Assembly: GCF_030818695.1 (NCBI RefSeq)
Contig: NZ_JAUTAR010000001.1
Span: forward strand, 372,001 to 436,000
DNA length: 64,000 nt
Direction: 5' to 3'
DNA from: Chryseobacterium sp. SORGH_AS_0447
Lineage (GTDB): Bacteria; Bacteroidota; Bacteroidia; Flavobacteriales; Weeksellaceae
Shown here: in pieces, positions 39,515 to 49,267 of the stretch
How the letters are laid out: each line of letters opens with the position of its first letter
Numbering within the stretch: position 1 is the stretch's first letter
Position numbers and translations under genes: made by a program
The notes under the pieces: model-generated
What the model was told of the DNA's origin: nothing
Seen by the model: the letters and a program-made list of their open reading frames with translations, nothing else
Database searches by the model: none

Positions 39515-40108
39515 CTAAATATTCATTCTTATCAATCTTTCCAAGTCTTCATCCTCATTAGCTTTAGAAGAAACTGGTCTAACTTGACAAGCATATTTTC
39601 TTTCAGAATTAAAATATTCAGTATTCTCAGAGATTCTAAAAAATCTTCCTTGTAAAAACCTAGTTCCTGTTAAAATATTTAGACTAGTATTTCCAGAATT
39701 AACAATTTCAACAGATAAACATCCACAATACCCTGGTTGAACTATTGTCGATATAGACAATCCCAATCTACTAAAAGAACTTCTCAGATTTAGAACAGCA
39801 TATACATTTTTAGGTAGTTTTACATATTCTAGAGTTGAAAATAGTGTTGGCTGTGATGGATGGATTAAAAATTCCTCTCCTAATTTCCTTCTAGTTTCTG
39901 TATAACTACTTTTAATTGATCTAGTTATATTATTGTTTTTAGTTGTATCAATAAAGGCATTTCTTCCTTGATGTTGTGTTAAGAAATCGGTTCCAATTCT
40001 AAAATCAAAACTAATTTCACCAAATTGCTTTTCATCTAAAATTGGAGTAATAAATAATTCTCTATTTTTTAAAAGCTCTTTTAGTTCTTCTTTAACAATA
40101 AGACTCAT
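39515..40108 (-). CDS. dCTP deaminase/dUTPase-superfamily protein in the lepA cassette
   Basis: 197 residues. DCD family features: SFDFRIGTDFL, a strand-rich core FLIHPSQPTLFSTLEYVKLP, RSSFSRLGLSI (the RSSxxRxGL nucleotide-binding motif), and PGYCGCLSVEIVN with the conserved Glu at the catalytic position. Slightly longer than housekeeping Dcd. Stand-alone dCTP deaminases act in anti-phage defence by depleting dCTP. It ends 5 bp from the distal lepA repeat. Very AT-rich codon use. 3 bp after the metallopeptidase gene. Confidence 0.8.
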   Translation of the reverse strand: MSLIVKEELKELLKNRELFITPILDEKQFGEISFDFRIGTDFLTQHQGRNAFIDTTKNNNITRSIKSSYTETRRKLGEEFLIHPSQPTLFSTLEYVKLPKNVYAVLNLRSSFSRLGLSISTIVQPGYCGCLSVEIVNSGNTSLNILTGTRFLQGRFFRISENTEYFNSERKYACQVRPVSSKANEDEDLERLIRMNI

Positions 40109-40111
40109 AAA

Positions 40112-41176
40112 TTAAAGATTTTTCCATTTTGACACTACTATGTAATTAGAAATCGACTTTTCAACTAGATTATTTATTATATTATATCTCTGTTTTTTTG
40201 GAACCTTATTAAGTGTATTTGTTTCAGAATTATTCCAGAAATCCCAACCAAGTTTAAAAACAGCATGTAATTCATTATCAGAATTAATTTGCTGCGGTAT
40301 AAATTCATTAAAGTCAGAACTATCTGCGTCAAAAACTTTATGTCTAATTTCAATTTTTTGCTTTGACTGAGCAGCTAAAACTAAGTTAAACTCATCAATT
40401 AAACTTATTGTTTCCTCGTTCAGAAATTTGTCCACAAACTCTACTCTTTTTTTTGTTGCAGGATGTGTTTGAGAATCAGATGTACCTGCCGAAATATAGT
40501 TTAAAAATAAATTAGAAGCATCATTTATATATTGCGCAGCAAAAACATCAGCAAAATATTCCATAGTGTGATTATGTTCCTGAATTTCAATATTCGTATA
40601 ATTAGGCTTAAAACCATTTTTTTTGAAAAATATATTTTGACTAATATTTAATTCAATATCAATAAAATGTCCTAGTTCATGATAGAGCACTACTATAGAT
40701 AGATAATCTCGAGAAAGGACACGAGGTAAAACAATTTTTATTAATCTTTTTGAGATTTTTAGCTCATATAACTTTTCAATTGTATCATTCATTAATTTAA
40801 AAAATTCAACATTCTCACCCATAAAGTAAAAATCTAAATTTCTATTTGATAATGATGTTGCAATAATAAAATTATCATCCGAAATCCAATCATCTAAAAC
40901 TTTCTCTAAACAAGATACGGTTTCAAAAGGAATTAGGTTTAAAGTACTATTATCTAAAAATTCTAATGCTCCAAATATATAATTTAAAATTTGATAATGG
41001 ACTCCTTTTAAATTATCATCATAATTTTCTATATCAGCATTTTTAATTGCTTCAAACAAGAAATACAATTCTTCAAAATACTTTTCTTTTTTTTTATCAG
41101 AATAAATATTCGCTTTACTTTTCGAAAAAATACCTTCCAATTGCAACAATTGTAACTCAATTGCCTTAACAGTCAT
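40112..41176 (-). CDS. HELGH metallopeptidase-like protein in the lepA cassette
   Basis: 354 residues. Zinc motif HELGH is in VVLYHELGHFIDIEL, and about 35 residues on HTMEYFADVFAAQYI provides a likely third ligand (Glu, gluzincin style). The rest is helical with no signal peptide or TM helix, so an intracellular protease or toxin is expected. It overlaps the upstream small gene by 11 bp and is 3 bp ahead of the dCTP-deaminase-like gene. A protease paired with a nucleotide-depleting enzyme could form an activation or effector pair; that is inference. Confidence 0.7.
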   Translation of the reverse strand: MTVKAIELQLLQLEGIFSKSKANIYSDKKKEKYFEELYFLFEAIKNADIENYDDNLKGVHYQILNYIFGALEFLDNSTLNLIPFETVSCLEKVLDDWISDDNFIIATSLSNRNLDFYFMGENVEFFKLMNDTIEKLYELKISKRLIKIVLPRVLSRDYLSIVVLYHELGHFIDIELNISQNIFFKKNGFKPNYTNIEIQEHNHTMEYFADVFAAQYINDASNLFLNYISAGTSDSQTHPATKKRVEFVDKFLNEETISLIDEFNLVLAAQSKQKIEIRHKVFDADSSDFNEFIPQQINSDNELHAVFKLGWDFWNNSETNTLNKVPKKQRYNIINNLVEKSISNYIVVSKWKNL

Positions 41177-41468
41177 AACAGTAATTCTTATTTAGCAATT
41201 CTATTATCTCTCTGTAAACAGAATTACTAATTTCTTGGTTGATGCATGAAAGTTCATCCTGATAGTACATTAGCAATGATGTAATCAAAAAATAATGCTG
41301 TCTTTCGGCTGAATAAATGTCTTTTTTATTTGCTGAAATTAATGCAGCTTCTTTGATAGCAGTATCCACTTGCTCTTTATACTCAGTATCCCCATTAATG
41401 ATGTCAGACAAGATATTTATATAAAAAGGAGCCTGGCTTTGTTTTGAGTCAATTTGTGCTAGATACAT
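41166..41468 (-). CDS. Small helical protein, first gene of the lepA cassette
   Basis: 100 residues, predicted mostly helical (SDIINGDTEYKEQVDTAIKE), with two Cys at the end (NYCYDC). Possibly a sensor or inhibitor of the following peptidase, as the genes overlap by 11 bp. No recognised family. A -7 element lies 17 bp upstream of the start. Confidence 0.6.
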   Translation of the reverse strand: MYLAQIDSKQSQAPFYINILSDIINGDTEYKEQVDTAIKEAALISANKKDIYSAERQHYFLITSLLMYYQDELSCINQEISNSVYREIIELLNKNYCYDC

Positions 41469-41484
41469 AATTCATTATTTTTAT

Positions 41485-41511
41485 CAAAGTTAATAAAATA
41501 ATTATACCAAA
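41485..41511 (-). promoter_or_regulatory. Promoter of the lepA-cassette operon
   Basis: Perfect minus-strand -7 TAACTTTG (41492-41485) and a TTTG (41511-41508) 15 bp further upstream, somewhat closer than the usual -33 spacing. The cassette therefore need not rely on lepA read-through. Confidence 0.5.
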
Positions 41512-41530
41512 ATTTATCTTGATTATCTTT

Positions 41531-41597
41531 TTTAGTCATTCAGCTTCAGTACAGCCATAAATGCCGACTGCGGGACTTCTACCCTTCCGATCTGCTT
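41531..41597 (-). repeat. lepA 3' end, proximal copy of the 67-bp direct repeat
   Basis: Pairs with 39444-39510. This copy is part of the intact lepA reading frame. Confidence 0.9.
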
Positions 41598-43328
41598 CAT
41601 TTTCTTTTTTCCTTCTTTCTGCTTCTCCAAAAGCTTTCTTTTTCTGGAAATATCTCCACCGTAACATTTTGCGGTAACGTCTTTTCTCAGTGCTTTGATG
41701 GTTTCCCTGGCAATTACCTTGGTTCCCAAAGCGGCCTGAACAGCAATATCGAACTGCTGTCTCGGGATCAGCTCACGGAGCTTTTCACACATTTTCTTAC
41801 CGATATGATAGGCATTGGAATCGTGAATCAAAGATGATAAGGCATCCACCATATCGCCGTTGATCAGGATATCCATTTTTACCAGCTTGGAAGCCCTGAA
41901 TCCGATCGGATGGTAATCGAAGGAAGCATATCCTTTGGAAATTGATTTGAGACGGTCATAGAAATCAAAAACTACCTCAGCCAACGGCATATTGAATACC
42001 AGCTCCACTCTTTCAGAAGTCAGGTAACTTTGGTTTACAATTTCCCCTCTTTTTTCGATACATAAGGTCATTACCGGACCTACGAAATCGGATTTGGTGA
42101 TGATGGAAGCTTTGATAAATGGTTCTTCTACCCTGTCCATGATCGACGGGTCCATCATTTCAGACGGGTTGTTGATCAGGATCGGCACTTCCGGTTCTTT
42201 TTTGGAGTACCCGAAATACGATACGTTCGGTACCGTAGTGATCACGTTCATGTTGAACTCACGGTCCAGACGTTCCTGAACGATTTCCATGTGAAGCATT
42301 CCCAGGAATCCGCAACGGAACCCGAAACCAAGTGCAGCTGAACTTTCCGGCTCAAAAACCAGGGAAGCATCATTCAGCCTTAATTTTTCAAGGGAGAATC
42401 TCAATTCTTCAAAATCCTCGGAATCGATCGGGTAAATCCCGGCAAATACCATCGGCTTAACTTCCTCAAACCCTTCAATCGGTCCGGCAGCCGGCTTATC
42501 GAATGAAGTGATGGTATCCCCTACTTTTACTTCACGGGCATCCTTGATTCCGGAAACCAGGTAACCTACGTCCCCGCACTCAACGGTTTTCTTAGGAACC
42601 TGCTTCAGCTTTAACGTTCCTACCTCATCAGCCCCGTATTCTTTTCCGGTTGCGAAAAATTTAATCTTTTCGTTTTTCGTAATGCTTCCGTTTACTACTT
42701 TGAAATACGCTTCAATTCCTCTGAAAGGGTTGTATACCGAGTCAAAGATCAAAGCCTGAAGCGGTGCATCCGGATCACCTACCGGTGCCGGAATTCTTTT
42801 TACGATCTGTTCCAGAAGGTCATGTACCCCTTCTCCGGTTTTTCCGGAAACCCTTAATACATCCTCATAATCACAACCGATTAGGTTCATGATCTCATCG
42901 GTTACCTCTTCAGGATTTGCTGAAGGAAGGTCAATCTTATTCAGGATTGGAATAATTGTCAGGTCATTTTCCAAAGCCAGATACAGGTTGCTGATGGTCT
43001 GTGCCTGGATGCTCTGGGCTGCGTCTACAATAAGAAGCGCTCCTTCACAGGCCGCAATGGAACGGGAAACTTCATAAGAAAAGTCCACGTGTCCCGGAGT
43101 GTCGATTAAGTTTAAGATATATTTTTCGCCGTTGAGCTCATAATCCATCTGGATGGCGTGGGATTTAATGGTAATCCCGCGTTCTTTCTCCAGATCCATG
43201 TCATCCAGCGTCTGGGACTGTAATTCTCTCTGGGAAACCGTATTGGTATATTCCAGAAGACGGTCTGCCAGAGTACTTTTACCATGGTCGATATGAGCGA
43301 TTATGCAAAAATTTCGTATGTTTTTCAT
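41532..43328 (-). CDS. lepA: Elongation factor 4 (LepA)
   Basis: 598 residues, full length. GTPase motifs [17 protein letters not shown] and NKID are followed by domains II, III and V and the EF4-specific C-terminal domain ending [18 protein letters not shown]. LepA back-translocates or remodels stalled ribosomes. Its last 22 codons are duplicated 2 kb away, which shows that this 3' end was an insertion target while the protein stayed intact. Confidence 0.97.
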   Translation of the reverse strand: MKNIRNFCIIAHIDHGKSTLADRLLEYTNTVSQRELQSQTLDDMDLEKERGITIKSHAIQMDYELNGEKYILNLIDTPGHVDFSYEVSRSIAACEGALLIVDAAQSIQAQTISNLYLALENDLTIIPILNKIDLPSANPEEVTDEIMNLIGCDYEDVLRVSGKTGEGVHDLLEQIVKRIPAPVGDPDAPLQALIFDSVYNPFRGIEAYFKVVNGSITKNEKIKFFATGKEYGADEVGTLKLKQVPKKTVECGDVGYLVSGIKDAREVKVGDTITSFDKPAAGPIEGFEEVKPMVFAGIYPIDSEDFEELRFSLEKLRLNDASLVFEPESSAALGFGFRCGFLGMLHMEIVQERLDREFNMNVITTVPNVSYFGYSKKEPEVPILINNPSEMMDPSIMDRVEEPFIKASIITKSDFVGPVMTLCIEKRGEIVNQSYLTSERVELVFNMPLAEVVFDFYDRLKSISKGYASFDYHPIGFRASKLVKMDILINGDMVDALSSLIHDSNAYHIGKKMCEKLRELIPRQQFDIAVQAALGTKVIARETIKALRKDVTAKCYGGDISRKRKLLEKQKEGKKKMKQIGRVEVPQSAFMAVLKLND

Positions 43329-43401
43329 TTAAGAACTATGTAATTTGCAAAGATAATAAAATGCAGGATAATTTGTGATTCTTAATTTTATAAGCGAAAA
43401 T

Positions 43402-44400
43402 TTAATCTTTGAAAACATATTCCCCTGTTAACGGATCTAAATAAATCTGAGTTTTAACCTTGCTCACAAATCCAATATTCTTTTTTCCGCTATCCGCCGC
43501 GGCGCCGATTAATGCACCGACCATCCCGCCCGTCATACCGCCAATCATCGCTCCATTCATACTCTGCTGAAATAAATCTGCCGGAATTGCTTCAAAATAC
43601 CAGCCTTTTTCATTCTTGAAAACTTCTTTGTAACCGATCGGGATGGCTTTCAAAATTTTATTATCCTCAACTATACAGTAAATATCACTGATTTTTATAT
43701 TGTAGGTCCCGTCATTTACTCCTTTAATATCGCCATCCTTATCTCTTCGATACGTTGCCGGCGTAGGTTTTTGCTGAACAAATGATTTGAAACTTAAATA
43801 AACTCCCGGTGTTAAACTTTCGGTTTTATAAACAGGGTATGTATTCTTTATGATGTTTTCATAATCTGCAAGCGACCCTTCATTGATGGGAATACCAACC
43901 GCAACGCTGTTGTAAGAAGTCAAAATTAATTGTTTAAAAAGCTGAGATATTTTATTGTTAATGGTATGCGCAACATTTACCCCTTCAACCGGGCTCGCTG
44001 AAATGATCCCATCCGTTCTGTTGATGAAAAAATACTTATCATTTCTTTTAAAAAATGTTGCAATACTTATTTTCGCTTTGGCAATTTCGGGAGATTTATT
44101 ATCATTGAAAAAATACAGATCATTGATTAATAAAACAATATCATTCTTTCCTGAATCTTTATTGGATTCTGTAAATGCAGTTTCTATGGCATCTTTTGCA
44201 GTTTTTGGAAATGCAAACTGATAAGTGTCTCCTTTTGAGATAACGGTTCCCATCTCTTTTAAAGTTCTGCTATCAATAACTGTCAGCGATTTTGTCATTC
44301 CGCTTTTGTCTTTTATTTTGCCGATCTCGATTGTTTCGGTTGTTTGAGAAAAAGTAATTATCGACAAGGAAAGAAATACAAACTGCAATGCTTTTTTCAT
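43402..44400 (-). CDS. Secreted paralog family of unknown function, member 1
   Basis: 332 residues from ATG at 44400 (signal MKKALQFVFLSLSIITFSQT). Family pattern: an early TVIDSRTLKEMGT, a middle NDIVLLINDLYFF, a small-residue Gly-rich segment (NGAMIGGMTGGMVGALIGAA) and an end motif (IYLDPLTGEYVF). The Gly-rich part resembles glycine-zipper segments that insert into or sit on membranes. Three related genes lie at 47093-50308. It is divergent to the GH92 gene (141-bp intergenic). Confidence 0.75.
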   Translation of the reverse strand: MKKALQFVFLSLSIITFSQTTETIEIGKIKDKSGMTKSLTVIDSRTLKEMGTVISKGDTYQFAFPKTAKDAIETAFTESNKDSGKNDIVLLINDLYFFNDNKSPEIAKAKISIATFFKRNDKYFFINRTDGIISASPVEGVNVAHTINNKISQLFKQLILTSYNSVAVGIPINEGSLADYENIIKNTYPVYKTESLTPGVYLSFKSFVQQKPTPATYRRDKDGDIKGVNDGTYNIKISDIYCIVEDNKILKAIPIGYKEVFKNEKGWYFEAIPADLFQQSMNGAMIGGMTGGMVGALIGAAADSGKKNIGFVSKVKTQIYLDPLTGEYVFKD

Positions 44401-44541
44401 GGTTCTAAATTTTAGCAAAACTAATAATATCTTTAAAATTAAATGACTTTCACGAAAAAAACTATCAAACCCGCAGACATACTGAAGAAAATCTTATCTT
44501 TTCACATCATAAATCTACAGAAGCTCAAACTTATTTTAATT

Positions 44542-46830
44542 ATGAAAAAAGTTCTTTTATTGCTTTTTATTATTCATTTTGCCTCATTTCACACTCAATG
44601 GATTGAAAAGGCACCGGAACATCCCGAAGAATTTGTCAATCCACTCATCGGGTCGCTGTCAAAGCCTTCACTTTCCAATGGGAACACCTATCCTGCGGTT
44701 GCCGTCCCTCACGGAATGAACCTGTGGACACCCCAGACCGGTAAAAACGGAAACGGCTGGCAATACACCTACGATGCCGACAAGATCCGCGGGATCAAGC
44801 AGACGCATCAGCCTTCACCCTGGATGAACGATTACGGAATGTTTTCCATTATGCCCGTAACCGGAAAAATGCGTTTCAATGAAGAGGAAAGAGCAAGCTG
44901 GTTCTCTCATAAATCAGAGGTTTCAAAACCTTATTATTACAGTGTTTACCTGGCTGATCATAATGTGACGGCGGAAATTACGCCTACGGAAAGGGCTGCA
45001 CAGCTAAGGTTAACTTACCCTGATTCTGAAAATTCATGGATTGTGGTGGATGCCTTCGATAAAGGATCGAGCATCAAAATCATTCCTTCTGAGAAGAAAA
45101 TCGTTGGTTATTCCACAAGATATTCGAGGGGAAAACTTGTCGGTTTCAAAAATTACTTTGTGATCTATGCCAATAAACCATTCGTAAAATATTCAGCCTG
45201 GAAGGACAAGGATTTTGTAAAAGATGTGCTTGAAATTACAGGCGACCACTGTGGAGCCATCATTGGTTTTGCCACGAAGAAGGGTGAAAAGGTAAATCTT
45301 AAAGTAGCTTCTTCGTTCATCAGTCCCGAACAGGCGGAACTGAATTTGCAGCGGGAACTGGATCAGGATTCGTTCGATGATACCTTCAGAAAAGCCAAGC
45401 AGGCCTGGAATGAAAAACTGAGAAAAGTAGAAGTTGCGGGAGGAACCATCGATCAGATGCGTACTTTCTACTCTTGCCTGTACAGGATGCTATGCTTTCC
45501 TCATAAGATGTACGAAATCAACAAAGAAGGAGAAATCGTTCATTACAGTCCGTATTCAGGGAAAACGGAAGCCGGCTACCGGTTTGCAGGGACCGGTTTC
45601 TGGGATACTTTCAGAGCCCTCTACCCTTTCCTGAACCTGGTCTATCCAAGTATAAACGTTGAAATGCAGAAAGGGTTGATTAACGATTACAAAGAAGGCG
45701 GCTGGCTTCCCGAATGGTCGAGTCCCTCCTATTCGGATATCATGATCGGCAACAATTCCGCTTCCGTGGTGGCCGATGCTTATCTGAAAGGCTTACGCGG
45801 TTATGATATTGAAACCCTTTACCAGGCTTTGCTTCATGGGGCTAATAACGAAGGTCCGCAGGCAACAGGAAGATTGGGCATTCAGTATTATAAAGAACTC
45901 GGCTATGTTCCCTATGATGTAAAAATCAATGAAAATGCAGCACGGACACTGGAATATGCTTATGATGATTTCGCCATTGCCCAACTGGGAAAAGCTTTGG
46001 GGAAACCGGAATCTGAATGGAAAGAATATTACCGCCGTTCCCAGAATTTCCAAAAAGTAATGGATCCCGAAACCAAACTGGCGCGCGGAAGAAACCGTGA
46101 CGGAAGCTTCCAGGCTCCTTTTAATCCTTTTAAGTGGGGCGATGCCTTTACGGAAGGAAATTCTTGGCATTACACCTGGTCGGTATTCCAGGATATTGAA
46201 GGCCTGGCCAAGTTGATGGGCGGAAGGAAAGAATTTTCAAAAAAACTGGACCAGGTTTTCGAATTGCCTCCCGTTTTTGATAATTCGTATTACGGATCAA
46301 CCATTCATGAGATCCAGGAAATGGTGAATGCGGATATGGGACAGTATGCCCACGGAAACCAGCCGGCACAGCATATCATTTACCTGTACAATTATTCCGG
46401 TGAACCGTGGAAAACGCAGTATTGGGTGCGGGAAACCATGAACCGCCTCTATCAGCCTACTCCGGACGGTTATTGCGGCGATGAGGACAACGGGCAAACC
46501 TCAGCATGGTATATTTTTTCAGCGCTGGGCTTTTATCCTGTTACTCCTGCAACGGATCAGTATGTTCTGGGTGCCCCTCTGTTTAAAAAAGCAACCGTTC
46601 ATTTGGAAAACGGAAAGCATATAGAGATCAATGCTGCCCGCAATAATGATAGTAACCGGTTTGTACGGTCGATGGAATTCAACGGGAAAAAGTACACCAG
46701 AAACTGGTTCAGCCACCAGGAATTAATGAAAGGAGCTCAGCTCAACTTTGAAATGGCTTCCCAGCCGAATAAAGACCGGGGGACGGATGAGAAGGACTTT
46801 CCGTATTCCTATTCTAAGGATCAGAAATAA
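44542..46830 (+). CDS. GH92 alpha-mannosidase-type glycoside hydrolase
   Basis: 762 residues from ATG at 44542 (signal peptide MKKVLLLLFIIHFASFHTQ); upstream Mets belong to non-coding sequence. GH92 features: an N-terminal beta-sandwich with FVNPLIGSLSKPSLSNGNTY, and an (alpha/alpha)6 domain with GTGFWDTFRALYPFLN, LPEWSSPSYSDIMIGNNSAS and the signature GYCGDEDNGQTSAWYIFSAL. These exo-enzymes use calcium and act on alpha-mannosides of glycans, probably on N-glycan-like or fungal mannans in the periplasm. It is a single gene set among the secreted paralogs. Confidence 0.92.
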   Translation: MKKVLLLLFIIHFASFHTQWIEKAPEHPEEFVNPLIGSLSKPSLSNGNTYPAVAVPHGMNLWTPQTGKNGNGWQYTYDADKIRGIKQTHQPSPWMNDYGMFSIMPVTGKMRFNEEERASWFSHKSEVSKPYYYSVYLADHNVTAEITPTERAAQLRLTYPDSENSWIVVDAFDKGSSIKIIPSEKKIVGYSTRYSRGKLVGFKNYFVIYANKPFVKYSAWKDKDFVKDVLEITGDHCGAIIGFATKKGEKVNLKVASSFISPEQAELNLQRELDQDSFDDTFRKAKQAWNEKLRKVEVAGGTIDQMRTFYSCLYRMLCFPHKMYEINKEGEIVHYSPYSGKTEAGYRFAGTGFWDTFRALYPFLNLVYPSINVEMQKGLINDYKEGGWLPEWSSPSYSDIMIGNNSASVVADAYLKGLRGYDIETLYQALLHGANNEGPQATGRLGIQYYKELGYVPYDVKINENAARTLEYAYDDFAIAQLGKALGKPESEWKEYYRRSQNFQKVMDPETKLARGRNRDGSFQAPFNPFKWGDAFTEGNSWHYTWSVFQDIEGLAKLMGGRKEFSKKLDQVFELPPVFDNSYYGSTIHEIQEMVNADMGQYAHGNQPAQHIIYLYNYSGEPWKTQYWVRETMNRLYQPTPDGYCGDEDNGQTSAWYIFSALGFYPVTPATDQYVLGAPLFKKATVHLENGKHIEINAARNNDSNRFVRSMEFNGKKYTRNWFSHQELMKGAQLNFEMASQPNKDRGTDEKDFPYSYSKDQK

Positions 46831-46853
46831 CTAGCTTAAACTTGAGGTTGAAA

Positions 46854-46884
46854 GGCTGGAAGAAGGAAGCTGGATGCCGGAAGT
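46854..46884 (+). repeat. GGAAGCTGG-type short dispersed repeat, copy 2
   Basis: 31 bp, 26 identical to 26831-26861; located just after the GH92 stop codon. The rest of 46885-47048 shows no gene or clear signal. Confidence 0.5.
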
Positions 46885-47048
46885 TCCTTGTGTTAATAAT
46901 ACAATCAAAGATCATCATTATCAAATGAAATTATTTTTTACCTAAGCAAAAGGAAGTTTATTTGAATCTTTATTCAGAAACCTGACTTTTTGCTTTCTAC
47001 TTTGATAACTAATAAATATAAGTGAAATATAACCTATTTATGCTAAAT

Positions 47049-47078
47049 TAAAAAAAGAGAGACCGGCGCGTCTCTCTT
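47049..47078 (-). terminator. Terminator of the 47093-48100 gene
   Basis: Stem AAGAGAGAC/GTCTCTCTT (47055-47063 with 47070-47078), followed by six T on the minus strand. Confidence 0.85.
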
Positions 47079-47092
47079 CTTTATTTTAATTT

Positions 47093-48100
47093 CTATTTAA
47101 ATCCTTCAGGCAAAATATATTGCCCCGTAAGCGGATCAAGGTAGACTTCCTGTTCCGGAACTCTGTTTCTTCTGCTTTGGGCTCCTGCATCTATTGCCAC
47201 ACCAATGACGCCACCGATCAAACCTCCGGCCATGACACCGATCATGGCACCATTGGATGATTCGGGAAAGAGTTCTGCTTTTTTCACCTCGATAAAAAGG
47301 CCTTTATCACTTTTTAAAATTTCAGCATAGCCTACAGGAATAATTTTATAGGCGACGCCATTCTGTACAAACGCATAGAAACGCCGGATAGCCGTTTTAT
47401 CTTCTCCATTTACAGCTTTGGTCACGACTCCTTTATTATTGGTTTCCAACACGAAGCCTGGCTCAGGACGGTGGTTGAAAAAACTCTGATGGTCCTTATA
47501 AACTCCATCCTTCAATACATCAGCTTTCAGAATATCGAGTTTATCCGTAAGTACATCATTATACCGCGGAAGATCCTCTTCCGAAACACTTATTTCCCAG
47601 GCTTCCTTTTTATATGAATCTTCTAAAAAGTCTGAAATGATCATGGTGAATTTTCTCGCTAAGTTCTGAGCCACAAACGGATTAACCCGGGAGGATACGG
47701 TAGTTACCGTATCTTTTCTGTAGAGGAAATGGTATCCGTCTGCTTTTTTTATAAAGGTACTTGCCCTAAAATGAAGCTTCCCGACAGTCGATTTTTCTTT
47801 CTGCTCATCTGAAATTTTAAGATTTTCAAGCAGAAGAACCAGATCATTTTTTCCCTGCGTTGCCTTGGATTCTCCCACCCAATCCTGAATATCTTTCACC
47901 GCATCATGTGCGAATGCTACAGTCACTTCTTTGCTGTGATCCATAATGGTTCCGATATTTTTGTCAGAACGCTGATCAATCACGGTAAAAGTCCTGATGA
48001 AATTCTTATTGTCTTTAGGAGGTCTTGATAAATTGACGAGTTCTGTTTTCTGGGCAGACAAAAAGGCTGATAACAGCAAGAATATTGATAGTTTCTTCAT
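47093..48100 (-). CDS. Secreted paralog family, member 2
   Basis: 335 residues: signal peptide (MKKLSIFLLLSAFLSAQ), TVIDQRSDKNIGTIM, NDLVLLLENLKI, a Gly-rich NGAMIGVMAGGLIGGVIGVA, and the end motif VYLDPLTGQYILPEG. Same layout as members 1, 3 and 4. Its own terminator follows, and about 145 bp separate it from member 3. Confidence 0.75.
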   Translation of the reverse strand: MKKLSIFLLLSAFLSAQKTELVNLSRPPKDNKNFIRTFTVIDQRSDKNIGTIMDHSKEVTVAFAHDAVKDIQDWVGESKATQGKNDLVLLLENLKISDEQKEKSTVGKLHFRASTFIKKADGYHFLYRKDTVTTVSSRVNPFVAQNLARKFTMIISDFLEDSYKKEAWEISVSEEDLPRYNDVLTDKLDILKADVLKDGVYKDHQSFFNHRPEPGFVLETNNKGVVTKAVNGEDKTAIRRFYAFVQNGVAYKIIPVGYAEILKSDKGLFIEVKKAELFPESSNGAMIGVMAGGLIGGVIGVAIDAGAQSRRNRVPEQEVYLDPLTGQYILPEGFK

Positions 48101-48246
48101 TGTTTAATTTTATGATTGGCAGTCTTCAAACTTACGCAAATGTAAGCAATTGATAAAATGGGAAAGGAATATTTTTGAGCAGCCATGCTGTGAAGGACTC
48201 TTCTAATTAAAATTTAATTATTTAGGTTACTTAAAAACTGAAATGA

Positions 48247-49257
48247 TTACTCATATTGAAGATCGTACTCTCCTGTCATCGGATCAATACAGATTTCCTG
48301 TTCCAGATATATGCTTTGTGGCTTTGGCTTTTCCATCAGGGCATCTGCAATTCCCCCGACCAGGCCGAACATCATCCCCAGTTTTAGATTGTATTGTGGC
48401 GGAAAGAGAGTTTCAGGCTTTGTCCGGAGATAAAATCCGTTTTCCTTTTTGTGCAGTTTCTGGAACCCGCTAAAGGTATTTTTATATGCCTCCCCGTTTT
48501 CGACATAAATAAATATTTTATGAGACGGTATTTTTTTCTTTTTACCATTCTCCGTTTTCACTGCCCTGTCTAATGTCCCACCTTCAAATCTTTCGAGGAT
48601 ATAATTTCCTTCTTCAGGCAATTGTTTGAAAAATGAATTATAATCAAGATAAATTCCGTCTTTTAATTGTTCATTGGTAAAGGCCAAGAAATGGTTTACG
48701 TAATTTTGATAATCAGATACGTCAGTAGGATTTAGATCATATTTCAATGGTTTTGCCTTAAAGGTTTTTTCAAAATATAAAGAGAGGATATGATGCAAAT
48801 TTTTCACCATAACATCAGAGACATCTTTATGGCTGAACCTGAAAATAGTGTCTTTTTTATACAGGAAACGGTAGGTGTCCCCATCTTTTACAAAACTTTG
48901 TAAGGAAAAGTTCATCGTTCCGATATTTTTCTTTTCTCCTGTTTCTTTAACAGAAAATCTGAGATCATTGATAACAAAAACCAGATCCTGTTTACCGCCT
49001 TTCAGATTACTTTTCCGGTACCAGTCAGTAAGATCTTCAGTAATGCCGTTTTGAAAAGATACTTCTTTCATTAGTTTGTCTTCTCCGAAAGGCAGAATTC
49101 CGATTGTCTTGTCTTTTCTGTTATCAATAACCTGTAGGGTATTGTAGTCTCCTTCCCCATTATTCGGAATGTTTCCTTTAAGCTTTATAAATTCTTTATC
49201 CTGGGCAAAAGAAAAAACGGTAATAAAGAACGCTATAACCGATAAAAAATTTTTCAT
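48247..49257 (-). CDS. Secreted paralog family, member 3 (most divergent)
   Basis: 336 residues from ATG at 49257 (signal MKNFLSVIAFFITVFSFAQ). Keeps LQVIDNRKDKTIGILPF, QDLVFVINDLRF and ICIDPMTGEYDL, but the Gly-rich segment is short and less regular (LGMMFGLVGGIADALM). It is 10 bp after member 4 and may be co-transcribed with it. Confidence 0.7.
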   Translation of the reverse strand: MKNFLSVIAFFITVFSFAQDKEFIKLKGNIPNNGEGDYNTLQVIDNRKDKTIGILPFGEDKLMKEVSFQNGITEDLTDWYRKSNLKGGKQDLVFVINDLRFSVKETGEKKNIGTMNFSLQSFVKDGDTYRFLYKKDTIFRFSHKDVSDVMVKNLHHILSLYFEKTFKAKPLKYDLNPTDVSDYQNYVNHFLAFTNEQLKDGIYLDYNSFFKQLPEEGNYILERFEGGTLDRAVKTENGKKKKIPSHKIFIYVENGEAYKNTFSGFQKLHKKENGFYLRTKPETLFPPQYNLKLGMMFGLVGGIADALMEKPKPQSIYLEQEICIDPMTGEYDLQYE

Positions 49258-49267
49258 GATTATATAA

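Noticed and set aside
39511-41530. lepA cassette as a prophage remnant or insertion sequence
   Set aside because: No integrase, transposase, phage structural gene or terminal inverted repeats were found; only the lepA direct repeat supports insertion.
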